Positions 1-8,493 of a stretch of 51,925 nt of DNA are shown piece by piece. Within the stretch, counting starts at the first letter, position 1; every line of letters begins with the position of its first letter. Origin of the DNA: Chlamydiota bacterium (GTDB taxonomy: Bacteria > Chlamydiota > Chlamydiia > Chlamydiales > SM23-39). Location of the stretch: positions 1-51,925 of the forward strand of contig JACRNF010000013.1 in the NCBI GenBank assembly GCA_016219355.1, given 5' to 3'. The position numbers were made by a program, and so were the translations under genes. The notes under the pieces were generated by a model. It ran no database searches. It was not told the origin of the DNA and saw only the letters and a program-made list of their open reading frames with translations.

Positions 1-779
1 TCTGCATTGGTAGCCCCTGCCGTAATATTTAAAGTTAAGGTATCATTAATAGTTACAGAGCCGCCGGTTGACTGAATATAAGAAGTTAGCGCGCCGCTAT
101 TAATTGAAGAAGCGCCGGCTAAGTAACAAGCGATATTTCCTGGAGCCAAGATATTGCTATTATTGTTTAAAGTTATACTACCGAAATTAGGCCCCGAGCT
201 ATTAAAAGAAATACCGTTGCTTCCTCCTGTTGCTTGAATAAAAGCAGTGTTTGCAGCAGATCCGGTTAAAGTGGTAGCTCCAAGCGTTGAAAAATTGATA
301 TTCCCGGCAGCCGATATAGAAGACTGACCGTTTGTCGTTGAAGTAAGTAGTAAATGAGTTGAGATAGATCCAGTGATATCCCCTCCTGTTGCAGAAATCG
401 TTGCATTTCTTGCTGTAGGAGCTGCCCCTTGGTTTAATTCTACAGTTGAAGAGTTAAATGCAAGGCTCGGCGCTTCAATTAATGCATTACTGCCAGCTCC
501 CGATCCTCCGATCATACTGATATTTCCGTTTAAACTTAAGCTACCTAAAGTTGATTTTATATCCGCTTGCCCTGTAGTTCCTCCTAGAAGAGCAATTGTT
601 GAGGCTGTTATGGAAGATGAGCCGGTATTTGCTAATATCTCTGCATTGGTAGCCCCTGCCGTAATATTTAAAGTTAAGGTATCATTAATAGTTACAGAGC
701 CGCCGGTTGACTGAATATAAGAAGTTAGCGCGCCGCTATTAATTGAAGAAGCGCCGGCTAAGTAACAAGCGATATTTCC
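1..779 (-). pseudogene. Haemagglutinin-like gene, third segment, runs off the left edge
   Basis: This segment is open in the same frame as the N-terminal part (codon starts of 3185 and 779 are equal modulo 3) and has no stop down to position 1. It encodes another copy of the ~213-residue repeat, for example GNIACYLAGASSINSGALTS, NISMIGGSGAGSN and FNSSTVELNQGAAPTARN. The two frame changes upstream therefore cancel out: a ribosome that skipped both would return to this frame. The gene is truncated by the window edge. Confidence 0.65.
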
Positions 780-1215
780 TTAAAAGTAATACCGTTGCTT
801 CCTCCTGTTGCTTGAATAAAAGCAGTGTTTGCAGCAGATCCTGTTAAAGTGGTAGCTCCAAGCGTCGAAAGGTTAATATTTCCTGCAGCTGTTATAGAAG
901 ACTGACCGTTTGTTGTCGAAGTAAGTAGTAAATGGGTAGAGATGGATCCAGTGATATTCCCTCCGGTTGCAGAAATCGTAGCATTCCTTGCTGTAGGAGC
1001 TGCCCCTTGGTTTAATTCTATGGTTGAAGAGTTAAATGCAATGCTTCTTGCTACAATTACCGCATCGGCACCAGGTGCTGAGCCCCCAGTCATACTGATA
1101 TTTCCATTTAAACTCAAACTTCCCATAGCTGAATTTATATCTGCCTTTTGGTTAACATCCGTTCCTCCTTGAAGACTAATAGTTGAAGCTGTTATGGAAG
1201 AGGCTCCTGGATGTA
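1..1215 (-). repeat. Tandem ~639-bp coding repeat in the adhesin gene
   Basis: Positions 1-141 and 640-780 are identical (offset 639, i.e. 213 codons). Positions 203-637 and 781-1215 match with scattered substitutions (offset 578). The offset change is a 61-bp deletion in the right-hand copy, equivalent to 142-202 of the left-hand copy. Confidence 0.85.
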
Positions 1216-1308
1216 CGGCATTTGGAAGAATCTCAGCTTTATGCACTCCTGAAGTTAATGTCAGAAGGTTTGAAAGATTATAGAAAGTTACATTATTGTA
1301 TATGCGAG
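758..1308 (-). pseudogene. Haemagglutinin-like gene, second frame segment
   Basis: This continues the adhesin coding sequence in a different frame from the N-terminal part. Its reading (TRIYNNVTFYNLSNLL, then VHKAEILPNAVHPG) directly follows on from the interrupted first segment. It holds one copy of a ~213-residue repeat rich in Ser, Thr, Gly and Asn (for example SLSLNGNISMTGGS). At 780/781 a 61-bp deletion relative to the neighbouring repeat copy ends the frame at 758. No start codon or ribosome binding site of its own is evident, so I read it as part of the broken gene and not as a separate protein. Confidence 0.65.
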
Positions 1309-3185
1309 TTGGGAAGTAAATCTAAAGATCCCCCAGGAGACGCTAAACTGTTAAAAGTTAGATCATTATTTGCTAAAATCAGAGCTTCAAAAGATCCCGA
1401 TCCTGTTAAGGTCGCAAGTCCATTTAACGAAAGGGTAATGTTTGATCCTGCGATGAAAGCTTGCCCATTAATATTAGCATTAAGATTTAAAGTATTTGAA
1501 ATTGACCCTGAGATATTGCCAGGAACATTGATAAATGCAGCACTATTGAGGACAGTTCCTGCTTGAAGTGTGAGATCAGTGCAATTGATTGTAAGAGAAC
1601 CTCCTAATGTTGTAATATCTGCAGTAGTGGCAGTACCTTCAATTTTGATTAGACCAGAACTGGTAAGAATAATATTGCCATTAATGTGAAGTGGTTTAAT
1701 TTCAATTCCTTTGATATCAATTTCATCGGCATTTAAGGTCAAAGTTGTTGCATTATTCCATGAGATAGGAGCTGTAACGGTTATTATCCCCGATCCTCCT
1801 GAGCGAGGATTGGCGGTAGTAACTGTAACGTTATTAGTATTTAGCCCGTTGGTTACAAGATCCGTTGCATTTAAAGTTGCTGTTCCCGAAAAGGCTGTAG
1901 ATGGATAAATTAAAGTTCCTGCAGGAAAAGCAGGACTAGAAATACCAGCGGTTATATTAATATCACAAGGATCTAACAATAACATCCCGGTTTTTCCATT
2001 TACAGCTAAAGTACTGACCAAAGTTGGTGAATATATTAGCCCTAGTGGAGAAGAAATTTCAATAAAACCACCGTCCCCTTCTATTTGCCCCCCTCTTGCT
2101 AAGGCCGTTCCATAAAATCCATTAAGCTCATTTCCCCAAACTATTATTTTTCCACCATTACCTTGCATATTTGCATCAGCATTGATAAGAGCCGTTTTGG
2201 CAATATATGTTCCTTTAGCATTGATAATATCAGGATTGTTGCCTTGATAATCTCCCCCTATTAAAACCTCTCCTCCGCCAACATCTCCCGAAGCATCGAC
2301 AATAGCATTGTCAAATACCCCAACCTCTTTTCCTAAAATATGGATTTCTCCGCCTGTATTGTCATCATTTTTGGCAGTGATCGTTCCTTGTGTCACAGTT
2401 CTTCCATTTTCGGCTACCAGAAAAACTCTTCCATTCTTTTCGGTTTTTCCAAAAGCATCGATCTTGCCGGTATTGTTGATAGCCAAAGAATAAAGATTGC
2501 CGTCCGCTTTTAGCTCTACCTGATTTGCTTTGATCGACCCGCTATTTTCAATACCTTTTTCGACCATGCTATCGCTAAGATGTCCCCTGATGGTAATTTT
2601 TTCATTGTCTTTAGGTTTTAATAAAACTTCTCGTCCAACACCGATGCCGGCAACACCATTTGCTTGAATATCCCCTTCATTTTTAACTTGATACCCAATT
2701 AAAAACACATCACCAGTTGAAGCAGAGATTTTCCCTAAATTAATCACTCCATTATTAGAGGTCCCTGAAAAAAGGAGCTGATTCCCATTTAAAAAATCTT
2801 CATTTAAAATATCAAAAGAGGAAGCAATAAAAGAGGCGGTATTTATACAACCTTCTTTGGAAACGATAATGCCGTTTGGATTGATCAAGATAACATTTCC
2901 ATTGCTGTTTAAACTTCCCATTAAAGAAGAAGGGTCTATCCCAACAACTCTGTTTAAAACAGAAGCTTCACTATTCGGCATTAAAAAATTAGTGGTCTCA
3001 TTAGCCTTAATAGAAAAACTATTCCAATTAATAATCGACTTGTCCGAAGCGGATATATTTAAGGTAGCAGGATCCATTGAGGAAATACTTACATCTCCCG
3101 AAACTACGTTTGCCCCCTCAGGGTTTGCCAAAAGACAAGCTGAGGAAACAACACAGCAGGATATCAATATCTTTACAAGGCCCAT
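1293..3185 (-). CDS. Filamentous-haemagglutinin-type exoprotein (TpsA-like), N-terminal part
   Basis: This is the 5' part of a large secreted adhesin-like protein. Residues 1-20 form a Sec signal peptide. About residues 21-135 match the two-partner-secretion domain (haemagglutination activity domain), with the typical NWNSFSI (53-59), VLNRVVG (76-82) and NPNGI (102-106) motifs. The rest is Gly/Asn/Thr-rich beta-helix-type sequence. Family knowledge: such proteins cross the outer membrane through a TpsB porin; no TpsB gene is in this window. The frame ends at 1293 soon after the motif SPGGSLDLLPNSHIQ. Homologous beta-helix sequence continues without a break in another frame from about 1308 downwards, so the gene is interrupted here by a one-base frame change or an assembly error. 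The real protein, if intact, runs off the left edge of the window. Confidence 0.8.
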   Translation of the reverse strand: MGLVKILISCCVVSSACLLANPEGANVVSGDVSISSMDPATLNISASDKSIINWNSFSIKANETTNFLMPNSEASVLNRVVGIDPSSLMGSLNSNGNVILINPNGIIVSKEGCINTASFIASSFDILNEDFLNGNQLLFSGTSNNGVINLGKISASTGDVFLIGYQVKNEGDIQANGVAGIGVGREVLLKPKDNEKITIRGHLSDSMVEKGIENSGSIKANQVELKADGNLYSLAINNTGKIDAFGKTEKNGRVFLVAENGRTVTQGTITAKNDDNTGGEIHILGKEVGVFDNAIVDASGDVGGGEVLIGGDYQGNNPDIINAKGTYIAKTALINADANMQGNGGKIIVWGNELNGFYGTALARGGQIEGDGGFIEISSPLGLIYSPTLVSTLAVNGKTGMLLLDPCDINITAGISSPAFPAGTLIYPSTAFSGTATLNATDLVTNGLNTNNVTVTTANPRSGGSGIITVTAPISWNNATTLTLNADEIDIKGIEIKPLHINGNIILTSSGLIKIEGTATTADITTLGGSLTINCTDLTLQAGTVLNSAAFINVPGNISGSISNTLNLNANINGQAFIAGSNITLSLNGLATLTGSGSFEALILANNDLTFNSLASPGGSLDLLPNSHIQ

Positions 3186-3273
3186 AAGCCTTATATAGCA
3201 AATATCTAATTATAAAAAAATGTTTTTAATTTTAGAAGATTTATTTTACAAACCCTTTAAAGTGAAGAGCTTA

Positions 3274-3591
3274 TTATCTTGCACTGGCCTGATATGGTTC
3301 ATGTCCGATAGAGCTTAATTCGAAACTTTTGGAACATATTACTCCTAATCCGCATAAAAACACGCTGCCAAGACCGCTGAACATTCCTAATTGAAATGAA
3401 ACAGACGAATAAAATGCTTTCGAATCGCATTTTTCGCACAGAACCTCAGGAATCACAATTGCAAAAATAAATAAAGCCGCCCCACATACAATTGAAATTG
3501 TTCCCCATAATTTTCGATTAGCAAAACACCAACTTTGAGTGTTTTCTCTTGTCACTAAAGGAGTCTCTGCATCTAGCTGAGCTCTTGGCAT
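3274..3591 (-). CDS. Small membrane protein of unknown function
   Basis: This is a 105-residue protein I do not recognise. After a polar N-terminus (MPRAQLDAETPLVTRENTQS) there are two hydrophobic segments, about residues 30-50 (WGTISIVCGAALFIFAIVIP) and 66-87 (FQLGMFSGLGSVFLCGLGVI). Two cysteines (CEKC) lie between them, which suggests a hairpin inner-membrane protein with a short loop. It is read away from the following plus-strand gene and could share that divergent spacer for promoters. A function cannot be inferred. Confidence 0.5.
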   Translation of the reverse strand: MPRAQLDAETPLVTRENTQSWCFANRKLWGTISIVCGAALFIFAIVIPEVLCEKCDSKAFYSSVSFQLGMFSGLGSVFLCGLGVICSKSFELSSIGHEPYQASAR

Positions 3592-3675
3592 AAACGACCT
3601 CGATTAATTGAATGAAATGGTAGTTTTTCAAGTAATAAAAATCAAAAAAAACTTGTCATTAATTTTTTTTTAAGC

Positions 3676-5601
3676 ATGATATTTCATCTTCTTACTAAAA
3701 TATTTTTAATAAAAAGCATGGCAACAATAAGAAAAGCATACGGGATAATTTTTTATAAAACTCCAAGCTCTTTTCTTTCTCAAGAGCCAAATGCTCTTGA
3801 AAAAAGAGTACAAGATCTTGTCCAAAATTATCTAAACCGCCAAGAAATTTCAATCCCCAAAAATATTTCTCCCGGATATTTTTTTCGATTAGCAAGGGGC
3901 GCTTATAAAATTAATCAATTAAAAATTCAGTACTCATCAGATAAATCAGACCCTTTTGCAAAAAAGGATTTTTATTTCTGCCAAACCTCTTTATCTAGGC
4001 TTCTTTATGACGGCGCAACACTTTCCGTTTTTAAAATATTAGAGCAAAGTAATGAATCATTTAAAATTTTATTAGGAGGAATAATAGATAACGATGGAAT
4101 CGGTGATGCTATCATCATAGAAAACTCTGCAAGTATGGCAAAAAAGTTTTTCCCAAAAGCTATCATCAAACTTGTTCAAGAAGTTGTTGATCTAAGCAAA
4201 CGGAAATTACCCTCTTCAACGTTTGAAATGTATCGTTGGGGGATTTTTCCTACCGAATACCCGGAATTTCATCGTTGGGTCTTAGAAGATGAAAATAAAG
4301 ATGCAGAAGTTCAAAGAAGCTGCCAAGATTTCGTAGATAAAGCCGATGTATGTATTCAAACACCCCATGTCAGCAGAGATTCAAGCGTTTTTTTCAAAGA
4401 TAATCTTGCAAAAAACTCCGATTTTGTACGGATTATAGAAAATGGAGGAATGGCAACTATTGAGAGGTTCTTTGAAAAAGCATCCGATCAATACTTTTTC
4501 AATGAATGGCAAACCATAGGATGCGGTGTTTCACCTTTTGAAAATGGATTTTTATGGCCTAAGCAAATCAAGGTTGAAATTACCGATCTTTCTGATGCAA
4601 GGTTTAAAGCTTTTCTTTTAGATTGTTCCGAAAATCATTTTTGCAATGAACATCTCTTGCAAGTTGGTTACCTTCATAACTTATATAGTCAATTTGATTT
4701 TTTGAATATTTGCCTAGCTATTGATTTATCTCAAGGCCTTCAAAGCAAAAGAGTTATTGATATTATTTTATGTCATAAATTTTCTATCGAAAATGAAGAA
4801 GCGGCCAAACTTTTTTTTATAAACTTGTCTAAAAATCACGATTTTTCAAGAGTCAAAGATATTTATGTTTATCAAGGAAAAGGTGAAAACGTAGCAATAT
4901 TTAAAATTAGCTTACACACTGAAGGGATAACCCTTCGCTTGCTTAATCCATTTCCATTAACCCATCAAGATATGCTAATATTATGGGACTGTTCTAAAAA
5001 ATCTGGAGGGGCCATAGCCGGATGTACCGGTGATATGAGTTTTCTCGAAGTTCTTGATAATAAACTTGCCCCATTTTATGCAGGAGCGCCACCCAAAAAA
5101 GATTTTTGGCAATCATTCATTTTTATTGCAGAAGAATTTTTACCTAATTCTTTAGTATCTCAATATTTAACACTTTTATCTAGGCCTGAAGATTTTAAAG
5201 AACCTATGGAAAGAAGAAGAAAAATTGCAGAAGTATTGCAAAAGGATGCGTTTCAAAATGAATGGGAGTTATTTTGCGCATTTTTAAAAAAATATTACGA
5301 TTTTAATGAAGTGCTAATCGATAAAATTACCAAAATGATAGCCATAAGACGCTTTCCAGAGCTAAGAAAACTTGATGATGCGATTTTCGAAAAATATCTC
5401 AAACAAGAGCTATCTTTAAAAGAATGCAACGACCTACTTCAAGATAAATGTTATGAACTTCAATCCGGCTCTTTATTAGAAAACGGATATGATTTAGAAG
5501 CAAGTTTTATGGCTAGGAAAATTCAAGCAGATAAGCTAAGGCAAAAAGTTCTTAATAAAATTTATGAGTACCGCTTTGACCATGGCGGAGTTTGCTACTA
5601 A
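3676..5601 (+). CDS. Hypothetical protein, 641 aa, unknown function
   Basis: This is a long, well-formed coding region with codon use like its neighbours and no domain I recognise. The ATG at 3676 gives a hydrophobic start (MIFHLLTKIFLI); an internal ATG at 3718 (MATIRKAYGIIFY) is an equally plausible start. The protein is mostly soluble-looking, with mixed alpha/beta sequence, a GGIIDNDGIGDAIIIEN stretch near residue 140, GGAIAGCTGDMSF near 450 and a charged helical C-terminus. There is no repeat or transmembrane pattern in the body. It ends just before the duplicated nfo 5' fragment, so before that duplication it was probably the immediate neighbour of nfo. A lineage-specific or secreted protein is possible, but nothing in the sequence proves it. 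Confidence 0.6.
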   Translation: MIFHLLTKIFLIKSMATIRKAYGIIFYKTPSSFLSQEPNALEKRVQDLVQNYLNRQEISIPKNISPGYFFRLARGAYKINQLKIQYSSDKSDPFAKKDFYFCQTSLSRLLYDGATLSVFKILEQSNESFKILLGGIIDNDGIGDAIIIENSASMAKKFFPKAIIKLVQEVVDLSKRKLPSSTFEMYRWGIFPTEYPEFHRWVLEDENKDAEVQRSCQDFVDKADVCIQTPHVSRDSSVFFKDNLAKNSDFVRIIENGGMATIERFFEKASDQYFFNEWQTIGCGVSPFENGFLWPKQIKVEITDLSDARFKAFLLDCSENHFCNEHLLQVGYLHNLYSQFDFLNICLAIDLSQGLQSKRVIDIILCHKFSIENEEAAKLFFINLSKNHDFSRVKDIYVYQGKGENVAIFKISLHTEGITLRLLNPFPLTHQDMLILWDCSKKSGGAIAGCTGDMSFLEVLDNKLAPFYAGAPPKKDFWQSFIFIAEEFLPNSLVSQYLTLLSRPEDFKEPMERRRKIAEVLQKDAFQNEWELFCAFLKKYYDFNEVLIDKITKMIAIRRFPELRKLDDAIFEKYLKQELSLKECNDLLQDKCYELQSGSLLENGYDLEASFMARKIQADKLRQKVLNKIYEYRFDHGGVCY

Positions 5602-5605
5602 TCCA

Positions 5606-5710
5606 TTTGCAACTAAAGGCCAAGCTATCTTATCATTGTCTATTTAACATATGATTTTGTATGAGTCAGCTTATCGGAGCCCATACCTCTATTGCAGGAG
5701 GAGTTCAAAA
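5606..5710 (+). pseudogene. nfo: Duplicated 5' fragment of nfo (upstream region and first ~17 codons)
   Basis: This stretch aligns with 7591-7694, the leader and start of the intact nfo gene. It shares the tract AAGCTATCTTATCATT and a start reading MSQLIGAHTSIAGGVQN, against MTQLIGAHTSIAGSVQN in nfo. After GTTCAAAA the similarity stops. It is therefore a remnant and forms the left member of a direct repeat around the ATPase cassette. Confidence 0.8.
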
Positions 5711-5746
5711 TACATGGCGAAAACCACCTGGAAGAACACAGAAACC

Positions 5747-7180
5747 TCATTCCAGTAACTGACCGAAATCGATTACTTTATCAAAATATCCCTCATCCAA
5801 AACATTTTCTTCCACCCCATTCACATGAATAAGGACAGGTCGAATAGAACAAAATTTAGGATTTTTTAATCGTTTTCTTTTTGTTTCCATCTCCTTAATT
5901 ATCTTGAGACCTACTGGCTTTTTGGAAAATTTAATCTCACACAAAAAAAGACTTTGAAAACGCGTTTGAATCATGTAGTCAATTTGACATCCAGGTTGTT
6001 TTGTAGTGGAATTCTGAAAAAAAGGACCGTCCATAACGATTTCCTCTGGAGATAGGTTCAACAAATTCCAAATAATTTTACGGTTATGCGTCACAAGGTT
6101 TTCAAATTGTAGACCCATGATAGACTCCCAGGCAGGAAGACGAATTAATGCTGCATTTACAAAAGCTCCTTTTTCAATTTTTGAGCGGTTAGGAGCAATA
6201 TATTTTAGATAAAATCGAAGATAGTTATCACTCAAGCGGTACACACTCAGCTTGCTTTCTTGACCATTAGCTAGATTCCAAGTGAAATCTCTTTGTACAA
6301 AACCCGCTTTTACAAGATCATCTAAATGCTTCATATACACACCTGAGATACTTCTTTTTAATTCTTTGCAAATCTGACCAAGGTCTTTAGGCCCATTTGC
6401 AAGACACGACACAATTTCTTTGTGACTTGCATTTTTGCGAGAGAAAAGATCTGAAAATATTTCATCGAATTCCCGCACTAACAACCCTCCTTTTGTGAAA
6501 CAGAGATCTCGAATGTTTTGCTCCGCTGGAAGATCTGGCTTGATTCTTTCAAGGTAGAGAGGAACTCCTCCCGTAATAGACAAAAGTTTAAATTTCTCAT
6601 AGGCGGTAATTCGCTCTTCTTTAGGGTGCCAAAAAGCATTGCAGACATTTAAAGGAAGTTCTTCTAGAACAAAATCAATGGCAATTCTCCCAACAAAACC
6701 TGTACTACTTAAAATATTTTCTTCGATCCAAGAAGAGATAGATCCACAAAGAGCAAGAATCAATTGAGGATTTTTGCTAAAGTACATATCCCAAGCAGTT
6801 TTCAATTTACCTAAAAAATTAGGGTCCTTGCCCCCCATCCAGGATATCTCATCCAGCACGATCAACACTCGGCCTTTGGTGGTATATTTAGAAAGATGCC
6901 AAAAAAGATTCCCCCAATCGTCGGATTTACTCCCAGGCAATCCTGCGCGTTCAATTTGATGAGCAAATTCATCACGTTGTGATTGTGCTGTAATTTTTTT
7001 AGAAGGAGGAATTCCAGAAAAGAACAAGCTTCTCATCTCTTTTCCAAATTCTGAGAGAAGTCTGCTTTTGCCAATTCGTCTTCTCCCCCGCACCACAATA
7101 AGGCTTGCACTCCTGTTATCTAACAACCCTTTTAGCCTGGACAGCTCAACTTCTCGTCCTATAAATTTTGAAAGACTCAT
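5747..7180 (-). CDS. AAA+ ATPase, archaeal-ATPase/DUF234 type
   Basis: A 477-residue P-loop ATPase. Walker A GRRRIGKS is at about residues 32-39, Walker B is VLIVLDEISW, and a winged-helix-like middle (GPKDLGQICKELKRSISGVY) precedes a C-terminal DUF234-type domain. That domain has nuclease-fold-like motifs (CQIDYMIQ, then FLCEIKFSKKPVG). The family is common in archaea and in amoeba-associated bacteria, often mobile; the cellular role is not established, although defence or maintenance roles are suspected. It lies alone, opposite to the flanking genes, inside a cassette bounded by nfo-derived direct repeats, with tandem palindromes upstream of its start. A fragment of a paralogue occurs at the right end of the window. 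The start ATG at 7180 gives MSLSKFIGREVE, typical for the family. Confidence 0.8.
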   Translation of the reverse strand: MSLSKFIGREVELSRLKGLLDNRSASLIVVRGRRRIGKSRLLSEFGKEMRSLFFSGIPPSKKITAQSQRDEFAHQIERAGLPGSKSDDWGNLFWHLSKYTTKGRVLIVLDEISWMGGKDPNFLGKLKTAWDMYFSKNPQLILALCGSISSWIEENILSSTGFVGRIAIDFVLEELPLNVCNAFWHPKEERITAYEKFKLLSITGGVPLYLERIKPDLPAEQNIRDLCFTKGGLLVREFDEIFSDLFSRKNASHKEIVSCLANGPKDLGQICKELKRSISGVYMKHLDDLVKAGFVQRDFTWNLANGQESKLSVYRLSDNYLRFYLKYIAPNRSKIEKGAFVNAALIRLPAWESIMGLQFENLVTHNRKIIWNLLNLSPEEIVMDGPFFQNSTTKQPGCQIDYMIQTRFQSLFLCEIKFSKKPVGLKIIKEMETKRKRLKNPKFCSIRPVLIHVNGVEENVLDEGYFDKVIDFGQLLE

Positions 7181-7223
7181 TTTTTCCTCTCTTTTTCTCC
7201 AGATTATACATCAACATCTTGAT

Positions 7224-7327
7224 AAAATCCATCAACAAACAGACTTTTTGCCGTTTGTTGATGGATTTTGATAGATGAAAAATTCCATCAACAAAAGGGG
7301 AAAAAGCTGTTTGTTGATGGAATTTTT
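7224..7327. promoter_or_regulatory. Two adjacent perfect palindromes sharing one core
   Basis: Palindrome 1 has 17-bp arms 7224-7240 and 7253-7269 (right arm GTTTGTTGATGGATTTT) with a 12-nt loop. Palindrome 2 has 18-bp arms 7278-7295 and 7310-7327 (right arm TTTGTTGATGGAATTTTT) with a 14-nt loop. Both share the core CCATCAACAAA, giving four copies in alternating orientation, 44-147 bp upstream of the ATPase start. An operator array or structured leader is plausible; no regulator is identified. Confidence 0.6.
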
Positions 7328-7376
7328 GCAAGACAGCCGCTACTGCAAAGGTTAATTTTTAAAACGATTTTTCTAT

Positions 7377-7544
7377 TAACCTCAGTTTTGGGTTTAATCC
7401 ACTCAGAATCAGCAATCTTTTTGCAATTTTGATTTCATTTTTTCTCGAAAATAGAGCCTTTGGCTATTTTCCACAAAAAAAAGAAATCAAACTCCTCAAA
7501 AAATCTTAGCAGATTCAGAGGGAAGAAACCCAAAACTGAGGTTA
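7377..7544 (-). repeat. Palindromic interspersed repeat (MITE-like), copy 1
   Basis: A 168-bp imperfect palindrome with ends TAACCTCAGTTTTGGGTTT and its complement. The two arms differ in a fixed way (one carries AATCCACTC, the other CTTCCCTC), which gives the element an orientation; this copy is inverted relative to those at 10181 and 25925. It lies inside the ATPase cassette. It has no coding capacity of its own. Confidence 0.8.
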
Positions 7545-7645
7545 TTAAGATTAGGCATTTTCTGGCTAAATTTCCCTAAACCTGATGGTGTTTGCTAATA
7601 AAGGCAAAGCTATCTTATCATTATATTTTTAACTTTTAGTTTTAT

Positions 7646-8491
7646 ATGACACAGCTTATCGGAGCCCATACCTCTATTGCAGGAAGTGTTCAAAACGCCT
7701 TGTACGAAGGTGAAAAACTTGGAGCAAATACCATCCAGATTTTTACCGCTAATCAAAAACAGTGGTTATCAAAACCATTATCTATCGATGAAATAAAACT
7801 TTGGAACAAGGCAAAAAAACAAACTAAGATCGAGGTTGTCACCTCTCATGACAACTATCTAATCAACCTTGGATCGATTTGTCCTGATATTTTAAATAAA
7901 AGCAAAAAGGCTTTTGAACAAGAAATCTTACGCTGCCACGCTTTAGATATTGATTATCTTAACTTCCATCCAGGTTCTGCAACTACCGGTACGATACCTG
8001 ATTGCTTAAACACTATCGTAGAAAGCTTACTAGAATTTTCTGGCCTTATATCCAAAGGCAAAACCAGGCTGATATTGGAAACTACCGCAGGGCAAGGAAC
8101 GAATGTGGGGTTTTCATTTGAACATTTAGCCTATATTCTTGAAAGAACTCATAAAAAACTCTTGATGGGAGTTTGCATCGACACCTGCCATATCTTTGCG
8201 GCAGGATATGATATCAGGACTAAAGAAGGGTTTGAAAAAACCATAAATGAGTTTGATAAAATTATCGGTTTGGAATATCTTTTTGCCTTTCATGTCAATG
8301 ATTCTAAAAAAGAATTTAACTCAAGAGTGGACAGACATGAAAATTTAGGAAAAGGGTTTATTGGCATCGAAGCATTTGAGTTTTTAATGCAGAGCCCCAG
8401 ATTAAAAAAAATGGCCAAATATTTAGAAACACCTGAAGGTGAAAAATATTGGAAAGAAGAAATAGCACTATTAAAAAAAATGGCAGGTTGA
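7646..8491 (+). CDS. nfo: Endonuclease IV (AP endonuclease)
   Basis: This is a zinc-dependent TIM-barrel enzyme that cleaves abasic sites in DNA during base-excision repair. The 281 residues match the usual family length. Recognisable metal-site motifs are FHPGSATTG, LILETTAGQGTNVGF, GVCIDTCHIFAAGYD and FHVNDSKKEFNSRVDRHENL. The start ATG (MTQLIGAHTSIAG) is the canonical N-terminus. The stop TGA is two bases before the asnS start, so the two are co-transcribed and probably translationally coupled. Its leader and first codons are duplicated at 5606-5710. Confidence 0.95.
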   Translation: MTQLIGAHTSIAGSVQNALYEGEKLGANTIQIFTANQKQWLSKPLSIDEIKLWNKAKKQTKIEVVTSHDNYLINLGSICPDILNKSKKAFEQEILRCHALDIDYLNFHPGSATTGTIPDCLNTIVESLLEFSGLISKGKTRLILETTAGQGTNVGFSFEHLAYILERTHKKLLMGVCIDTCHIFAAGYDIRTKEGFEKTINEFDKIIGLEYLFAFHVNDSKKEFNSRVDRHENLGKGFIGIEAFEFLMQSPRLKKMAKYLETPEGEKYWKEEIALLKKMAG

Positions 8492-8493
8492 TT

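Noticed and set aside
373-714. Plus-strand open frame opposite the adhesin repeats
   Set aside because: It is a mirror of the repeat-coding minus strand; the same shadow recurs at 942-1172, and it has no ribosome binding site or family resemblance.
7224-7327. CRISPR-like array (four copies of an 11-bp core)
   Set aside because: The copies alternate in orientation as two palindromes, spacing is irregular and short, and no cas genes are present.
7146-7331. Small minus-strand protein covering the palindromes
   Set aside because: It overlaps the start of the ATPase in another frame, and its sequence is just the translation of the inverted repeats.
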